Shown: positions 35,008 to 44,019, counted from the stretch's first letter. The stretch is DNA of 64,000 nucleotides from Paenibacillus lycopersici (GCF_010119935.1 NZ_CP048209.1:3227001-3291000), one strand, 5' to 3'. Translations and numbers: made by a program. Notes: generated by a model from the sequence alone, not told the origin.

Positions 35008-35193
35008 CGGATCGCAGCATGCGTTCTGGTGCGTGACGGAGGTGGCGCCAAAGCGGCATCCCCGCGATAGCCGGAAGACGTCAAAAAAAACCGCCGATGC
35101 GGTTCCATGCTGCGTTACCGAACAGGGTAAGGAAAGGCGAACCGCTCAGACGATAGATTTGCTGAGGTTCAGCATCGAATAAGGAGGTACGAT

Positions 35194-36666
35194 ATGCAGC
35201 CGAATATATTGTTGATTACCGTAGATCAGATGAGAGGGGACTGTCTCCACTACTTAGGCCATCCGGTCATTCAGACCCCGAATTTGGACAACTTGGCGCG
35301 GAACGGGGCGGCCTTCACGAATGCGTATACGGCAACGCCTTCCTGCGTGCCGGCCAGGGCAGCGATCATGACGGGCATGAAGCCGGAGCATCACGGCAGA
35401 GTCGGCTACCAGGATAAGGTGCCGTGGAACTATGAGCATACGATCGCAGGCGAATTCGCCAATGCCGGCTATCATACCCAATGCGTCGGTAAAATGCATG
35501 TCTATCCGACGCGCAATCTATGCGGCTTCCACAACGTGGTGCTGCATGACGGCTACATGCATTACAACCGGAACCGGTCCGCGGTGTCCGCCCGGGAATG
35601 GTGGGATCAATGCGATGATTATACGGTCTGGCTTCGGGAGAGAGCGGGCTCCGGCGTCGATATCATGGACAACGGCCTGGATTGCAACGCCTCGACCGTG
35701 GCGCGGCCTTGGCATCTGGACGAATCGCTGCATCCGACCAATTGGGCGGTGACGCAGTCGATCGACTTCCTGCGCCGGCGCGATCCCGGCAAGCCGTTCT
35801 TCTTATGGACGTCGTTCGTCCGTCCGCATCCGCCGCTGGATCCGCCGCAAGCCTTCCTGGACTTGTATGACGGCATCGAGCTGCCGTCTCCGCCGATCGG
35901 CGATTGGGCGGATCTGTCCGATGACGAACGCGACGGCATGAATCCGACCACAAGCCGCGGCATCGTTCACGAGCGTATGCGCCAGCGCGCGTTAGCCGCC
36001 TATTATGCGCTCATTACCCACATTGATCATCAAATCGGACGTCTATTGAATGCGCTATTCGAGTATGGCGTTCAGAACAATACGATCATTCTGTTTACCT
36101 CGGATCACGGGGATTTGATGGGCGATCATCAATTGTATAAGAAGATCTTGCCGTATGAAGGCAGCGCGAAGGTGCCGTTCATTCTGAACGACCCGACAGG
36201 CGCGCTCGGCTTGAAGAAAGGCAAATTCGTCGATGAGGTCATCGAGCTCCGGGATATTATGCCGACCTTGCTCCACGCGGCGGGCGTAGCCATCCCAGGC
36301 ACGGTCGACGGCAAGAGTATCATCCCGCTCGCCCGGCCGGATGAGCAGCCGGCATGGAGAGCGTACATTCACGGGGAACATGCCTATGACAAGCTGTCGT
36401 ACCACTTCTTGACGGACGGTAAACGCAAATATATCTGGTTCTCGCAAACGGGCGAAGAGCAGTTTTTCGATCTGGAGCATGACCCGCAGGAACGAATCAA
36501 CCTGGCAGGGCAGCAGCAGCACGAGGAGCTGCTGGATTTATGGCGCGGACGGCTGATCGGCGAGCTGCGCGGAAGAGAAGAGGGATATACGGACGGCTCG
36601 AGGCTGATTGTTGGCCGCAAGCCGGTGAATGTGCTGAGCCGCCTGGCAACCGATGCGCATGCATGA
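35194..36666 (+). CDS. Sulfatase 3 (Cys-type, cytoplasmic)
   Basis: Type I sulfatase, 490 residues. ILLITVDQMRGDCLHYLGHP (first metal site), signature PSCVPARAAIMTG with Cys51 as formylglycine position, GKMHVYPTRN (catalytic Lys/His), FVRPHPPLDPP, second metal site ILFTSDHGDLMGDHQLYKK, and an end of iduronate/choline-sulfatase type (HDPQERINLAG). No signal peptide. ATG at 35194 after AAGGAGGTAC. The 186 bases ahead hold no gene. A stem-loop at 36737 ends the transcript. Confidence 0.92.
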   Translation: MQPNILLITVDQMRGDCLHYLGHPVIQTPNLDNLARNGAAFTNAYTATPSCVPARAAIMTGMKPEHHGRVGYQDKVPWNYEHTIAGEFANAGYHTQCVGKMHVYPTRNLCGFHNVVLHDGYMHYNRNRSAVSAREWWDQCDDYTVWLRERAGSGVDIMDNGLDCNASTVARPWHLDESLHPTNWAVTQSIDFLRRRDPGKPFFLWTSFVRPHPPLDPPQAFLDLYDGIELPSPPIGDWADLSDDERDGMNPTTSRGIVHERMRQRALAAYYALITHIDHQIGRLLNALFEYGVQNNTIILFTSDHGDLMGDHQLYKKILPYEGSAKVPFILNDPTGALGLKKGKFVDEVIELRDIMPTLLHAAGVAIPGTVDGKSIIPLARPDEQPAWRAYIHGEHAYDKLSYHFLTDGKRKYIWFSQTGEEQFFDLEHDPQERINLAGQQQHEELLDLWRGRLIGELRGREEGYTDGSRLIVGRKPVNVLSRLATDAHA

Positions 36667-36736
36667 ATAAGGCGAGGTACGGATTATTGAAAATAAGTTG
36701 CTTTTGATATACGCTGAATGCCCATACGAAAACAGC

Positions 36737-36767
36737 AAGCGGCGATGGAATGGATCCATCGCCGCTT
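36737..36767 (+). terminator. Terminator hairpin after sulfatase 3
   Basis: AAGCGGCGATGG (36737-36748) pairs perfectly with CCATCGCCGCTT (36756-36767). The same arms occur again at 36986, on the other side of a repeat fragment. Confidence 0.65.
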
Positions 36768-36877
36768 CAGCATGTAGAGAAATCCATGTTTGACGTCACG
36801 GATTGGCTCGTAATACTTGACGGCAGACCCCGGGCTTCTGACGGCCGCCTCCCCATTCTCCAGCTTGGTCGCCAGCC

Positions 36878-36935
36878 CAAACCTACCGATTTCAACCCAA
36901 TAACGGATTCTGTGTCCGTTGCCCATGAAGACGAT
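36878..36935 (+). repeat. Dispersed intergenic repeat, fragment D
   Basis: TAACGGATTCTGTGTCCG at 36901-36918 is the inverse form of the repeat unit with one change, preceded by ACCGATTTC-ACCCAA that resembles the CCCGATTTC-CCACAA before the fourth unit of copy A. Only one unit is left. The remaining 36768-36985 shows no gene. Confidence 0.55.
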
Positions 36936-36985
36936 CCAGCCGGCATGGACTAAGTCAAAGAACCGAGCATGTTCTCGACAGCCGG

Positions 36986-37018
36986 AAGCGGCGATGGAAT
37001 GAGCCATCGCCGCTTTTC
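36986..37018 (+). terminator. Second copy of the 12-bp terminator stem
   Basis: AAGCGGCGATGG (36986-36997) and CCATCGCCGCTT (37004-37015) followed by TT. The 12-bp arms are identical to those at 36737; only the loop differs. Confidence 0.6.
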
Positions 37019-37046
37019 CATCGCCTCTTTCCTATGCCGCTTTCCA

Positions 37047-38141
37047 TCACAGTTGACTGCGGTAGTTCAACAGCTCCGCCTGCAATTGCAGCCCCAGCTG
37101 ATTGACGATCGCAAAATCCGTTGCTTCCGTATAGATCCGTTTGATCGCCGTATCGATGGCTTCGGCCGCTGCCAGATGGGCGGTGGCCTCTTTCATCTTA
37201 TCGGAGTAACGTTCCTTAATGGCGGCTATCTCGACAGCATAGGTCTCATCCGTGCCGGGCGCCATGGCGAGCGCATACATATCGAGCGCTTCGTCGCCGC
37301 CGCGAGAAGGGAAATATTCGTGCGGGGCGGTGCTGTCGAATATCGCCGTGCTAAGCTGCGGGAAGATCAGCATGTCAAGGCTGTTCGGGTCAAAGCCGCA
37401 ATGATAGACTTGGACCTCGACGCCGCTCTTCTCGGCTGCCGCGGCAAGCTTCTTGAGCAGCGTGGATTTCCCCGAGCCCGGTCTGCCCTTGATGAAGATC
37501 CGGCGTTCCAGCTGGGCGGTCAGACGCTGAATAAAGTCGTAGGCGCCTCTCGGAGTTGCCGCGCCGAAGAACAAATGACGAGGGGCAGTGGGCCGGCTGC
37601 CGCTGTTGCCCTCGAGAAGCGATTGAATCAACGATTGCGCGATTTGATCGGCTTTCGCGAAATCCATGCTTTCAATGTAAAGCTTCTCCCATTCGTCATG
37701 AATCCGCAACGCGGTCAAGAAGGCTGCATAAGCCGAGCTGTACGCATCCGCAAGCTTGCCTGACAGCGCCTCGATCGTTTCGAGCTGCTCGGAAGACAGG
37801 CGGCCGTTGTCAACGGCATCCGCTAATTGCACGTACGCCGTCTCGCACGCATTGACCGGAATTCCCTCGCAGACTCGCCCGTCGACGACGCCGATGTTCA
37901 ATTCGGTCGCGATGATGCCGTCCAGCTCATCGGGACGAAGCGGGGAGTGAAAGTGCTGTACATGCCGGTTGTCTTCCATCAGGCGGTCTGCCAGATCCCG
38001 AAGGATCGTCGACTTTCCCGTTCCGGGAGGACCGTTCAGAACATAAAGCTTGCTTAACCCTTGAAAAGCGGAATCGTACAGAAAATGGGCGCCATGGGCA
38101 GTGTTGCCGCGTGCAAAGTAGTGCGATGACAGCTCGATCAA
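37047..38141 (-). CDS. ATPase with two P-loops (PRK06851-type)
   Basis: A 364-residue cytoplasmic NTPase containing two complete Walker A motifs, VLNGPPGTGKST (near residue 35) and IKGRPGSGKSTLLKK (near 220), each opening a domain of similar layout; FHSPLRPDELDGIIATELNIGVVDGR and YHCGFDPNSLDMLIFPQLSTAIFDSTAPHEYFP are matching segments of the two halves. This is the plan of the PRK06851 group found in spore formers; the role is unknown. The start is a TTG at 38141 with AAAGGAG nine bases ahead; no ATG in frame precedes the first P-loop. Confidence 0.8.
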   Translation of the reverse strand: MIELSSHYFARGNTAHGAHFLYDSAFQGLSKLYVLNGPPGTGKSTILRDLADRLMEDNRHVQHFHSPLRPDELDGIIATELNIGVVDGRVCEGIPVNACETAYVQLADAVDNGRLSSEQLETIEALSGKLADAYSSAYAAFLTALRIHDEWEKLYIESMDFAKADQIAQSLIQSLLEGNSGSRPTAPRHLFFGAATPRGAYDFIQRLTAQLERRIFIKGRPGSGKSTLLKKLAAAAEKSGVEVQVYHCGFDPNSLDMLIFPQLSTAIFDSTAPHEYFPSRGGDEALDMYALAMAPGTDETYAVEIAAIKERYSDKMKEATAHLAAAEAIDTAIKRIYTEATDFAIVNQLGLQLQAELLNYRSQL

Positions 38142-38334
38142 CCTTAAACACTCCTTTGAGCCTATTCGAAGCGCGAATAAGCGTTCATGGGATAAATGCC
38201 TATGTCACTGTATATTCCGGGGAGGAGCCCTTGGTGCAATCCCTCGTGAAGTCGACGAGTCTGCATCCTGCCGGTGTCACATTTCCGTTTCACCTACAAT
38301 ATGATGAGTGCAGGAAAGCTAAAGAGGTGAGCCA

Positions 38335-38778
38335 ATGGCAGTAGTGAAAGCCAGACAACAGGATATTGATATGCTGGCAAGGCTGCTTCGAGCCGAAGCC
38401 GAAACCGAAGGCGAAATGGGCATGCTCCTGGTTGGCAATGTGGGCGTTAACCGCATTCGGGCGAATTGCTCGGATTTCAAGGGCATCCGGACCATTCCCC
38501 AAATGATCAACCAGCCGCATGCGTTCGAAGCGCTGCAGCATGGCTTGTATTACCAAGGCGCAAGAGACCGGGAACGCCGTCTGGCGCGGCGGTCCGTGAA
38601 CGGGGAACGGAACTGGCCGGCGAAATTCTCCTTATGGTATTTCCGCCCGGGGTCGTTCGAGAATCCCGGACCTTGTCCGCCGACCTGGTACGATCAGCCG
38701 TTAGCAGGACGATGGAAGAAGCATTGCTTCTATGAACCGACAGGGCAAGAGTGCGAGAATGTCTATAATACGTTCTAG
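38335..38778 (+). CDS. cwlJ: Spore cortex-lytic hydrolase CwlJ
   Basis: Cell-wall hydrolase of 147 residues that breaks down spore cortex peptidoglycan in germination. It follows B. subtilis CwlJ closely from end to end: VVKARQQDIDMLARLLRAEAETEGEMGMLLVGNVGVNRIRANCSDFKG, then NGERNWPAKFSLWYFRPG, and the C-terminal CENVYNTF. The catalytic Glu of the SleB/CwlJ fold is in RAEAE (near 20-24). No signal peptide, as in CwlJ, which is made in the mother cell and placed in the coat. In B. subtilis gerQ follows cwlJ; here a terminator follows and no gerQ-like gene is seen. Start after AAAGAGGTG. Confidence 0.95.
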   Translation: MAVVKARQQDIDMLARLLRAEAETEGEMGMLLVGNVGVNRIRANCSDFKGIRTIPQMINQPHAFEALQHGLYYQGARDRERRLARRSVNGERNWPAKFSLWYFRPGSFENPGPCPPTWYDQPLAGRWKKHCFYEPTGQECENVYNTF

Positions 38779-38819
38779 CATGGGCTGAAGGGCAGCTTAG
38801 GGCAAGCCGGGAGCAGATG

Positions 38820-38855
38820 AAAAAGCCGCGAGAATCGAGAATCGCGGCTTTTTTC
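38820..38855. terminator. Terminator after cwlJ
   Basis: AAAAAGCCGCGA (38820-38831) pairs with TCGCGGCTTTTTT (38842-38854), perfect 12-bp stem with A and T tracts: works in both directions, between convergent cwlJ and the ROK gene. Confidence 0.9.
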
Positions 38856-38887
38856 TATTATGAATGAAAGTTCGTGCATGAATGACG

Positions 38888-40093
38888 TTATCCGATCTCC
38901 AGCCGGTTCCTGACATGCAATGCCGCTCCCGTCACGACGGCGTCTTCGGCAAGACTTCCCTTGGAGAAGCGCGGCGCGTAGTCGGGCGCATAATACGTAT
39001 TGTTGAGCGCGGTCTCGGCGGCGATGCGGTAAAAATCCGGGCTTGCATTCATCAGAGCGCCCCCGAGCAGGACAAGCTCCGGATGGTGCAGGTTGATGAG
39101 ATTCGCGAGTCCGATGCCGAGATAAGCCGCCGCTTGATGAAAAGACTGCTTCACCGACGGTTCATCGTCGTGCAAGGCCTTCACTAGCACGTCGTAATTA
39201 ATGTGCTCCGGCGCGACCCCGTAACGCTCGCTCAGCGACGAGACGCCCCGCTTCGCGTTCGAGCGCGCTTCGCGCTCCAGGGCCGGCACGGAACAGAACG
39301 CTTCGAGCGCGCCGAAGTTGCTGTTCTCGTGCAGCCTCGGGCCGTCGGCGTGAACGATCATTTGCCCGACCGAGCCTTCGGTGTCGTATTTACCATGGAC
39401 GATTCGGCCGTTCGTCATCATGGCGGCACGCAGGCTGACGCCGGCGTGCACGTAGAGCGCATGCTCGGCGCGGGGTTCGGGCGACGCGCCGATCTCGCCC
39501 ATCAGCGCGGTATTCGCCCCATTCTCCAACAAGGCCCGGTGTCCTGTCGCCTGCTCGAACATCCGGCATATCGGAACGTCCTGCCAGCCTGCCGCGGCGA
39601 AGTACCGAGGGCGGAGAATGATGCCGCGATCCCGGTCCAGCGGGCCGACGGCGCCGATTCCGATTCCCAGAATCCGCTCGGCGGCGATGCCGTGATCCCG
39701 CATGAGCCGCTTCATCAAGTCCGTGGCATGGGCGACCAGCGCTTCCGGCCGCATGCTTTCATCCATCCACCAGCGGACGAGCGACTTCGGTTGAAGGGTC
39801 ATATCGAACAAGCCTAATGTCGAAGAGAAACGGGAGATTTCGAGTCCGAATATATACCGGTAATCCGGATCGATGCGATACAGGATCGGCTTGCGCCCGC
39901 CGCTCGAAGGGCCGAACCCGGTTTCAATGATCAGCCCTTCGCTGACGAGATCGTCGAGCAGCCGCGTCAAGGTGCTGTTCGTCAGCTGTTCGGCCGCCAG
40001 AAGCTCGGCCTTGGAGATCGTCCCGTCGCTCACGGCGATCCTGGAATAGATGCGTTCTTTCAGGTTGGCAACGCGATTGTGCATAAGGTTCAC
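38888..40093 (-). CDS. ROK-family transcriptional regulator (NagC/XylR type)
   Basis: A 401-residue repressor-type protein. N-terminal winged helix (about 15-75: KAELLAAEQLTNSTLTRLLDDLVSEGLIIE), then the ROK sugar-kinase-like fold with IGIGAVGPLDRDRGIIL, ALLENGANTALMGE (the ExGxxN motif with sugar-binding Asn) and LVLLGGAL. The zinc motif C-x-C-G-x-x-G-C-x-E of most ROK proteins is not present; the region reads FGALEAFCSVPALEREA with one Cys. A sugar ligand is likely. It is divergent from the chromate transporter pair; its own target is unknown and may be the sulfatase-linked sugar genes. Confidence 0.88.
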   Translation of the reverse strand: MNLMHNRVANLKERIYSRIAVSDGTISKAELLAAEQLTNSTLTRLLDDLVSEGLIIETGFGPSSGGRKPILYRIDPDYRYIFGLEISRFSSTLGLFDMTLQPKSLVRWWMDESMRPEALVAHATDLMKRLMRDHGIAAERILGIGIGAVGPLDRDRGIILRPRYFAAAGWQDVPICRMFEQATGHRALLENGANTALMGEIGASPEPRAEHALYVHAGVSLRAAMMTNGRIVHGKYDTEGSVGQMIVHADGPRLHENSNFGALEAFCSVPALEREARSNAKRGVSSLSERYGVAPEHINYDVLVKALHDDEPSVKQSFHQAAAYLGIGLANLINLHHPELVLLGGALMNASPDFYRIAAETALNNTYYAPDYAPRFSKGSLAEDAVVTGAALHVRNRLEIG

Positions 40094-40178
40094 GGGCTAT
40101 CCCTGCCTATCGTTCAGCTTCGAATGATGCGCTATTCGTTCATTATAACGCATGCCGCTTAAAACCAAAATAGATTTT

Positions 40179-40212
40179 ATTCATCGGAATACTATTTATT
40201 AAACGGATGAAT
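40179..40212. promoter_or_regulatory. Inverted repeat in the ROK/chromate intergenic region
   Basis: ATTCATC (40179-40185) and GATGAAT (40206-40212), 20 bases apart, in the AT-rich space between the divergent genes. It may be an operator for the ROK protein, but the arms are short. Confidence 0.3.
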
Positions 40213-40307
40213 ACAGGGCATAAGTTCATTTGATACCCGAATTTTCGAAAACTTAATTCCAAAATGAAATAAAGGTGGTATTATAAACGTATAAGGAGTG
40301 ATCGGCC

Positions 40308-40946
40308 ATGCGAGGAGAATGGAAAACCAAAATGAAGGCGTGCGGCGAGCTGCTCGCGGTGTTCACGAAGATCGGGCCGTCGACGTTCGGCGGCGGCTAT
40401 GCGATGATGCCCGTCATTGAACGGGAGATCGTCGGCAAGCGACAATGGCTGGACGAAGCGGAAATGGCTACTATGATGTCGCTTGCCGGCAGTGCGCCCG
40501 GAGGCGTGGCGGTCAACTCGGCAGCGTTCGTCGGCTACCGCAAAGCCGGGATCGCCGGGGCGATCGCTTCGGTCGCCGGCATTACGCTCCCGGCGCTCGT
40601 CTTCGTCATCGCGCTTAGCGCGGCGTATATGCTGTACGGCTCGAATCCGAAGCTGGATGCGGCCATGAAAGGCATTCACGGCGCAGTCATCGCGCTCATC
40701 GTATTGGCCGCTTACAGGATGGCCAAAGCCGCTGTCATCGATAAGACGACGGCCGGCGTCGCGATTGCGACCGTGCTCTTGCAGGTGATCCTGAAGATCA
40801 ATCCGATCTACATTATCGCAGCCGGGTTATTCGCCGGCATGGCGATCGTCAAAGGGAAGGAGCTGCTCGGCCGGCGAACGAACATGGATAAAATGCCGTC
40901 GCGGCCCAGTCCGCAGGAGCTCTTCGCTCCGGAATACTATATTTAG
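40308..40946 (+). CDS. Chromate transporter, first half (ChrA short type)
   Basis: CHR-family membrane protein of 212 residues, one half of a two-gene chromate (or other anion) exporter. Family opening LAVFTKIGPSTFGGGYAMMPVIEREIVGKRQWLDEAEMATMMSLAGSAPGGVAVNSAAFVGYRKAG: the FGGGYAMxP and APGxxxxN motifs are the marks of the family. About five hydrophobic helices and a polar C-terminal tail of 30 residues. ATG at 40308 behind AAGGAGTG. It ends 20 bases before the second half. Confidence 0.9.
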   Translation: MRGEWKTKMKACGELLAVFTKIGPSTFGGGYAMMPVIEREIVGKRQWLDEAEMATMMSLAGSAPGGVAVNSAAFVGYRKAGIAGAIASVAGITLPALVFVIALSAAYMLYGSNPKLDAAMKGIHGAVIALIVLAAYRMAKAAVIDKTTAGVAIATVLLQVILKINPIYIIAAGLFAGMAIVKGKELLGRRTNMDKMPSRPSPQELFAPEYYI

Positions 40947-40966
40947 GCGAGAGTGGTGCGACAACT

Positions 40967-41500
40967 ATGGTATGGCAATTATTCGTGACCTTCCTGAAAA
41001 TCGGATTCGTCGCGTTCGGCGGCGGCTATGCGGTCATTCCGATGATCCAATACGAAGTCGAGGCGCACGGCTGGCTCGAAGCCGAGCGGTTTCGGCAAGT
41101 CGTCGCGATGGCGGGCATGTCGCCCGGCCCGATCTCGACGAATGCCGCAACGCTCGTCGGCTACGACTCGGCCGGCATGCTCGGCGGCATTGCCGCGACG
41201 CTCGGCATGGTACTGCCTTCGCTTGCCGTCATCGTGCTGCTCTCGGCGGTCTTCTTCCGCTTCCAGGGGAGCAAGTGGATGAAGTCCTCGCTGTACGGAT
41301 TACGGCCGATTATCGCGGGGATGATCGCGTACGCGGCGCTGCATTTCGGCTTTTTGAGCGGTCAAGAAGCATTCACGTGGATGACCGTATCGACGCTGGC
41401 CATCTGCGGGGGATGCCTGGTGCTGCTCGTACGCTACAAGCTGCATCCGATTGCGGTGATTGCCGCGGCGGGGGTAGCCGGCATCGTGATTTACACGTAA
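40967..41500 (+). CDS. Chromate transporter, second half (ChrA short type)
   Basis: CHR-family protein of 177 residues, homologous to the preceding gene: LFVTFLKIGFVAFGGGYAVIPMIQYEVEAHGWLEAERFRQVVAMAGMSPGPISTNAATLVGYDSAG carries the same FGGGYAxxP and SPGPxxxN motifs. Short-chain CHR proteins are known to work as pairs made of two unlike halves. It ends with a hydrophobic helix at ICGGCLVLLVRYKLHPIAVIAAAGVAGIVI. A terminator follows. Whether chromate is the real substrate cannot be told. Confidence 0.9.
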   Translation: MVWQLFVTFLKIGFVAFGGGYAVIPMIQYEVEAHGWLEAERFRQVVAMAGMSPGPISTNAATLVGYDSAGMLGGIAATLGMVLPSLAVIVLLSAVFFRFQGSKWMKSSLYGLRPIIAGMIAYAALHFGFLSGQEAFTWMTVSTLAICGGCLVLLVRYKLHPIAVIAAAGVAGIVIYT

Positions 41501-41549
41501 AAGGTTGGCAGACCAGGGCGCGGCAGCCCTGCTTCTGACAACCTTTTTC
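41499..41549. terminator. Bidirectional terminator between chrA pair and araC-type gene
   Basis: AAAAGGTTG (41499-41507) pairs with CAACCTTTTT (41539-41548); inner CAGGGC/GCCCTG extends the stem. Convergent genes on both sides. Confidence 0.75.
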
Positions 41550-41554
41550 CTTTC

Positions 41555-42337
41555 CTATTCGAATAGCGCTCCCGAATGCTTGTAATCCGTCGGAGAGCGA
41601 GAGGTGAGCTTCTTGAACATGCGAAAGAAATACGAATGATCGTAATAGCCCAGGTAGTTGGAAATCTCCGTTACCGACAAATCGGAGTTCTTCAACAGCT
41701 TGCAGGCTTCCTTGATGCGCATGGCGTGAACGTACTGAATCGGAGAAATTCCCGTTACTTCGCGAAAGATCGATATCGTATAGTTGGCCGAACGATGTAT
41801 CAGGGAAGCGAGCTGGTCGATATGAACGGGCTCGCGATAGTGCGCGACCATATAATTCTGAAGCGCATTGACCAGCTTCAGCTTGATAGGGGTTACTTCG
41901 ACTTGCTCGAATTCACGGGCTACCAGGCCGATTATTTCCGACAATATGCCGGTCATGACATAGGAATTGAATTTGCCCTTGCCCATTGCTTCGAGATGAA
42001 GCCTCTCGAAGCGCTGCTTCATATACTCGAAGTTACGGATCTTGCATTTGTCGAATTGCGCATTGCCGAGCAGATGAAGGGCCAGCGATTCGTCATCGGT
42101 ATGCCGGAACAGGATCGTGAATTTCTGATGCTCGCCATCGGCGTTCTCGCTGGCCCGCATCGTACCGGCCGGGATAAACAACAGGTCTCCCTTCTCCGCG
42201 ATCACCGTTTGATTGTTGAGCGTGTAGCTGACTTTGCCTTCGATCATCAAGGCGATGACGTTATGATCCAACACGTCGGGAGCCCTTCGCCAATTGGGGA
42301 TGCGGTTGTCGAAGTGGACGGAAATAATGTTCAGCAT
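41555..42337 (-). CDS. AraC-family transcriptional regulator
   Basis: 260-residue regulator with an N-terminal cupin (about 1-130: VIALMIEGKVSYTLNNQTVIAEKGDLLFIPAGTMRASENA) and two C-terminal helix-turn-helix motifs (about 160-255: IDQLASLIHRSANYTISIFREVTGISPIQYVHAMRIKEACKLL and VTEISNYLGYYDHSYFFRMFKKLTSRSPTDY). I start it at ATG 42337, which begins the cupin and has AAAGGA about 12 bases ahead; the open frame goes 62 codons further up without supporting signals. It is divergent from the sulfatase 4 plus formylglycine enzyme genes, the classical position for their activator. Confidence 0.9.
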   Translation of the reverse strand: MLNIISVHFDNRIPNWRRAPDVLDHNVIALMIEGKVSYTLNNQTVIAEKGDLLFIPAGTMRASENADGEHQKFTILFRHTDDESLALHLLGNAQFDKCKIRNFEYMKQRFERLHLEAMGKGKFNSYVMTGILSEIIGLVAREFEQVEVTPIKLKLVNALQNYMVAHYREPVHIDQLASLIHRSANYTISIFREVTGISPIQYVHAMRIKEACKLLKNSDLSVTEISNYLGYYDHSYFFRMFKKLTSRSPTDYKHSGALFE

Positions 42338-42537
42338 AGGCGGCAGCGGTCCTTTCGGGAGTATAACAAGACTGTAGCAGTGTACATAGGAGAATTCAAT
42401 TCTTCTTGAGTAAATATATAGCTTTCTCATGAGTGAGAGGAGAATCGTACACCTCATCGTTGGAATGTGCATAGACGAATCGCTTCGGCATTGCGTACAA
42501 TTTAGGCATATCATGTAATCCAAAGGAGCGATTTGCG

Positions 42538-44001
42538 ATGAGAGTGCTGCTGCTTGATTTAGACGCTACCCGGCCGGACCATTTGGGCTGTTACGGTTAT
42601 AAACGGAACACTTCGCCGAACATTGACAGAATAGCGGAAGAAGGCGTTACGTTTACGAATTACTACACTTCGGACGCGCCTTGCTTTCCTTCGCGGACGG
42701 CGTTAATGACGGGACGCTTCGGTATTCATAACGGCGTCGTCGGTCATGGCGGGACGGCCGCCGACGTTCGCCACGAAGGCGTGGACCGCGATTTCCAAAG
42801 CCGGGTGGCAAGAGAGAGCTTCCCGGGCTTGTTCCGTTCGGCAGGGATGAAGACCGCGCTCATCAGCCCGTTCGGCGAACGGCATTCGGCGTGGACCTTC
42901 TACGCCGGCTTCAACGAAATTCATAATACCGGCAAGAGCGGCGGGGAGTCGGCGGAGGAAGTCACGCCCGTCGTACAGGAATGGATTCGCCAGAACGCGC
43001 AGAAGGACGACTGGTTCCTCTACGTGAATTACTGGGATCCGCATACGCCGTACCGTGCTCCGGAGTCGTTCGGGAATCCGTTCGCGAACGAGCCTTTGCC
43101 GGAATGGTTCACGGACGAGGTGCTGACGGAGCATACGACCCGCAAGGTCGGACCGCACGGCGCCCGCGAAATCAACATGTACGATAATCGAACGAATCCG
43201 AGCTATCCGCGTCATCCGGGCGAATTCACGGACCGCGAAGGACTGCGCAGGGTCATCGACGGGTACGATTGCGGCATTCGTTATATGGACGAGCATATCG
43301 GCATGATCTTCCGCGATTTGGAGGAGCAGGGCGTGATGGACGACCTTGTCGTCATCATTACGGCCGATCACGGCGAGAATATGGGCGAGCTGGGCATCTA
43401 TGCGGAACACGGAACCGCCGACCAGGGAACCTGCCGGATTCCGATGATTATCCGCTGGCCGGGCATGACGAAGAAGCGCGTCGATGAAGAGCTGCATTAT
43501 CATCTTGATTTGCTGCCGACGATGGCCGAGCTGCTGGGCAAGCCGAACGCGCCATCGTGGGACGGCAGCAGCTACGCGGCATCCTTGAAGACAGGCGAAG
43601 CTTGCGGCCGCGACTATTTGGTTGTTTCGCAATGCGCGCATGTGTGCCAGCGAAGCGTCCGTTTCGGCGATTATTTGTACATCCGGACGTATCACGACGG
43701 CTACCATTTGTTCGACAAGGAAATGCTGTTTAACCTGAAGGAAGATCCGCATGAGCAGCGCAATTTGGCGCAGGCGGAACGCGGACTGTGCCAAGAAGCC
43801 GTGTATAACTTGAACGAGTGGCATGATCGCATGATGGACACCATGCCGTTCGATACGGATCCGCTGTGGACGGTCATGAAGGAAGGCGGACCTTACCACG
43901 CCAAAGGCCATCTGCAGCGCTATGTCGGCCGGCTTGAAGAGACGGGAAGGGAATACGCGATTCCTGAGCTGAAGCGCCGGCATCCGGCGGAATTCCGGTA
44001 A
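42538..44001 (+). CDS. Sulfatase 4 (Cys-type), in operon with its activating enzyme
   Basis: Type I sulfatase of 487 residues. VLLLDLDATRPDHLGCYGY (first metal site), signature DAPCFPSRTALMTG with formylglycine Cys49, FLYVNYWDPHTPY, second metal site VVIITADHGENMGELGIYAEHGTADQ, and WDGSSYAASLKTG. No signal peptide. ATG at 42538 after AAAGGAGCG. The formylglycine-generating enzyme starts 18 bases after its stop, so both are made together; the AraC-type gene reads away from it on the other strand. Arylsulfatase A-like by layout; sulfated carbohydrate is the likely substrate. Confidence 0.93.
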   Translation: MRVLLLDLDATRPDHLGCYGYKRNTSPNIDRIAEEGVTFTNYYTSDAPCFPSRTALMTGRFGIHNGVVGHGGTAADVRHEGVDRDFQSRVARESFPGLFRSAGMKTALISPFGERHSAWTFYAGFNEIHNTGKSGGESAEEVTPVVQEWIRQNAQKDDWFLYVNYWDPHTPYRAPESFGNPFANEPLPEWFTDEVLTEHTTRKVGPHGAREINMYDNRTNPSYPRHPGEFTDREGLRRVIDGYDCGIRYMDEHIGMIFRDLEEQGVMDDLVVIITADHGENMGELGIYAEHGTADQGTCRIPMIIRWPGMTKKRVDEELHYHLDLLPTMAELLGKPNAPSWDGSSYAASLKTGEACGRDYLVVSQCAHVCQRSVRFGDYLYIRTYHDGYHLFDKEMLFNLKEDPHEQRNLAQAERGLCQEAVYNLNEWHDRMMDTMPFDTDPLWTVMKEGGPYHAKGHLQRYVGRLEETGREYAIPELKRRHPAEFR

Positions 44002-44019
44002 CGGACCCGAGGCGATCCC

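Noticed and set aside
38275..38301. TGTCACA at 38275-38281 before cwlJ as a third ECF41 promoter
   Set aside because: At 16 bases distance the sequence is AATA, not CGTY; cwlJ is expected to be under a mother-cell sporulation sigma factor.
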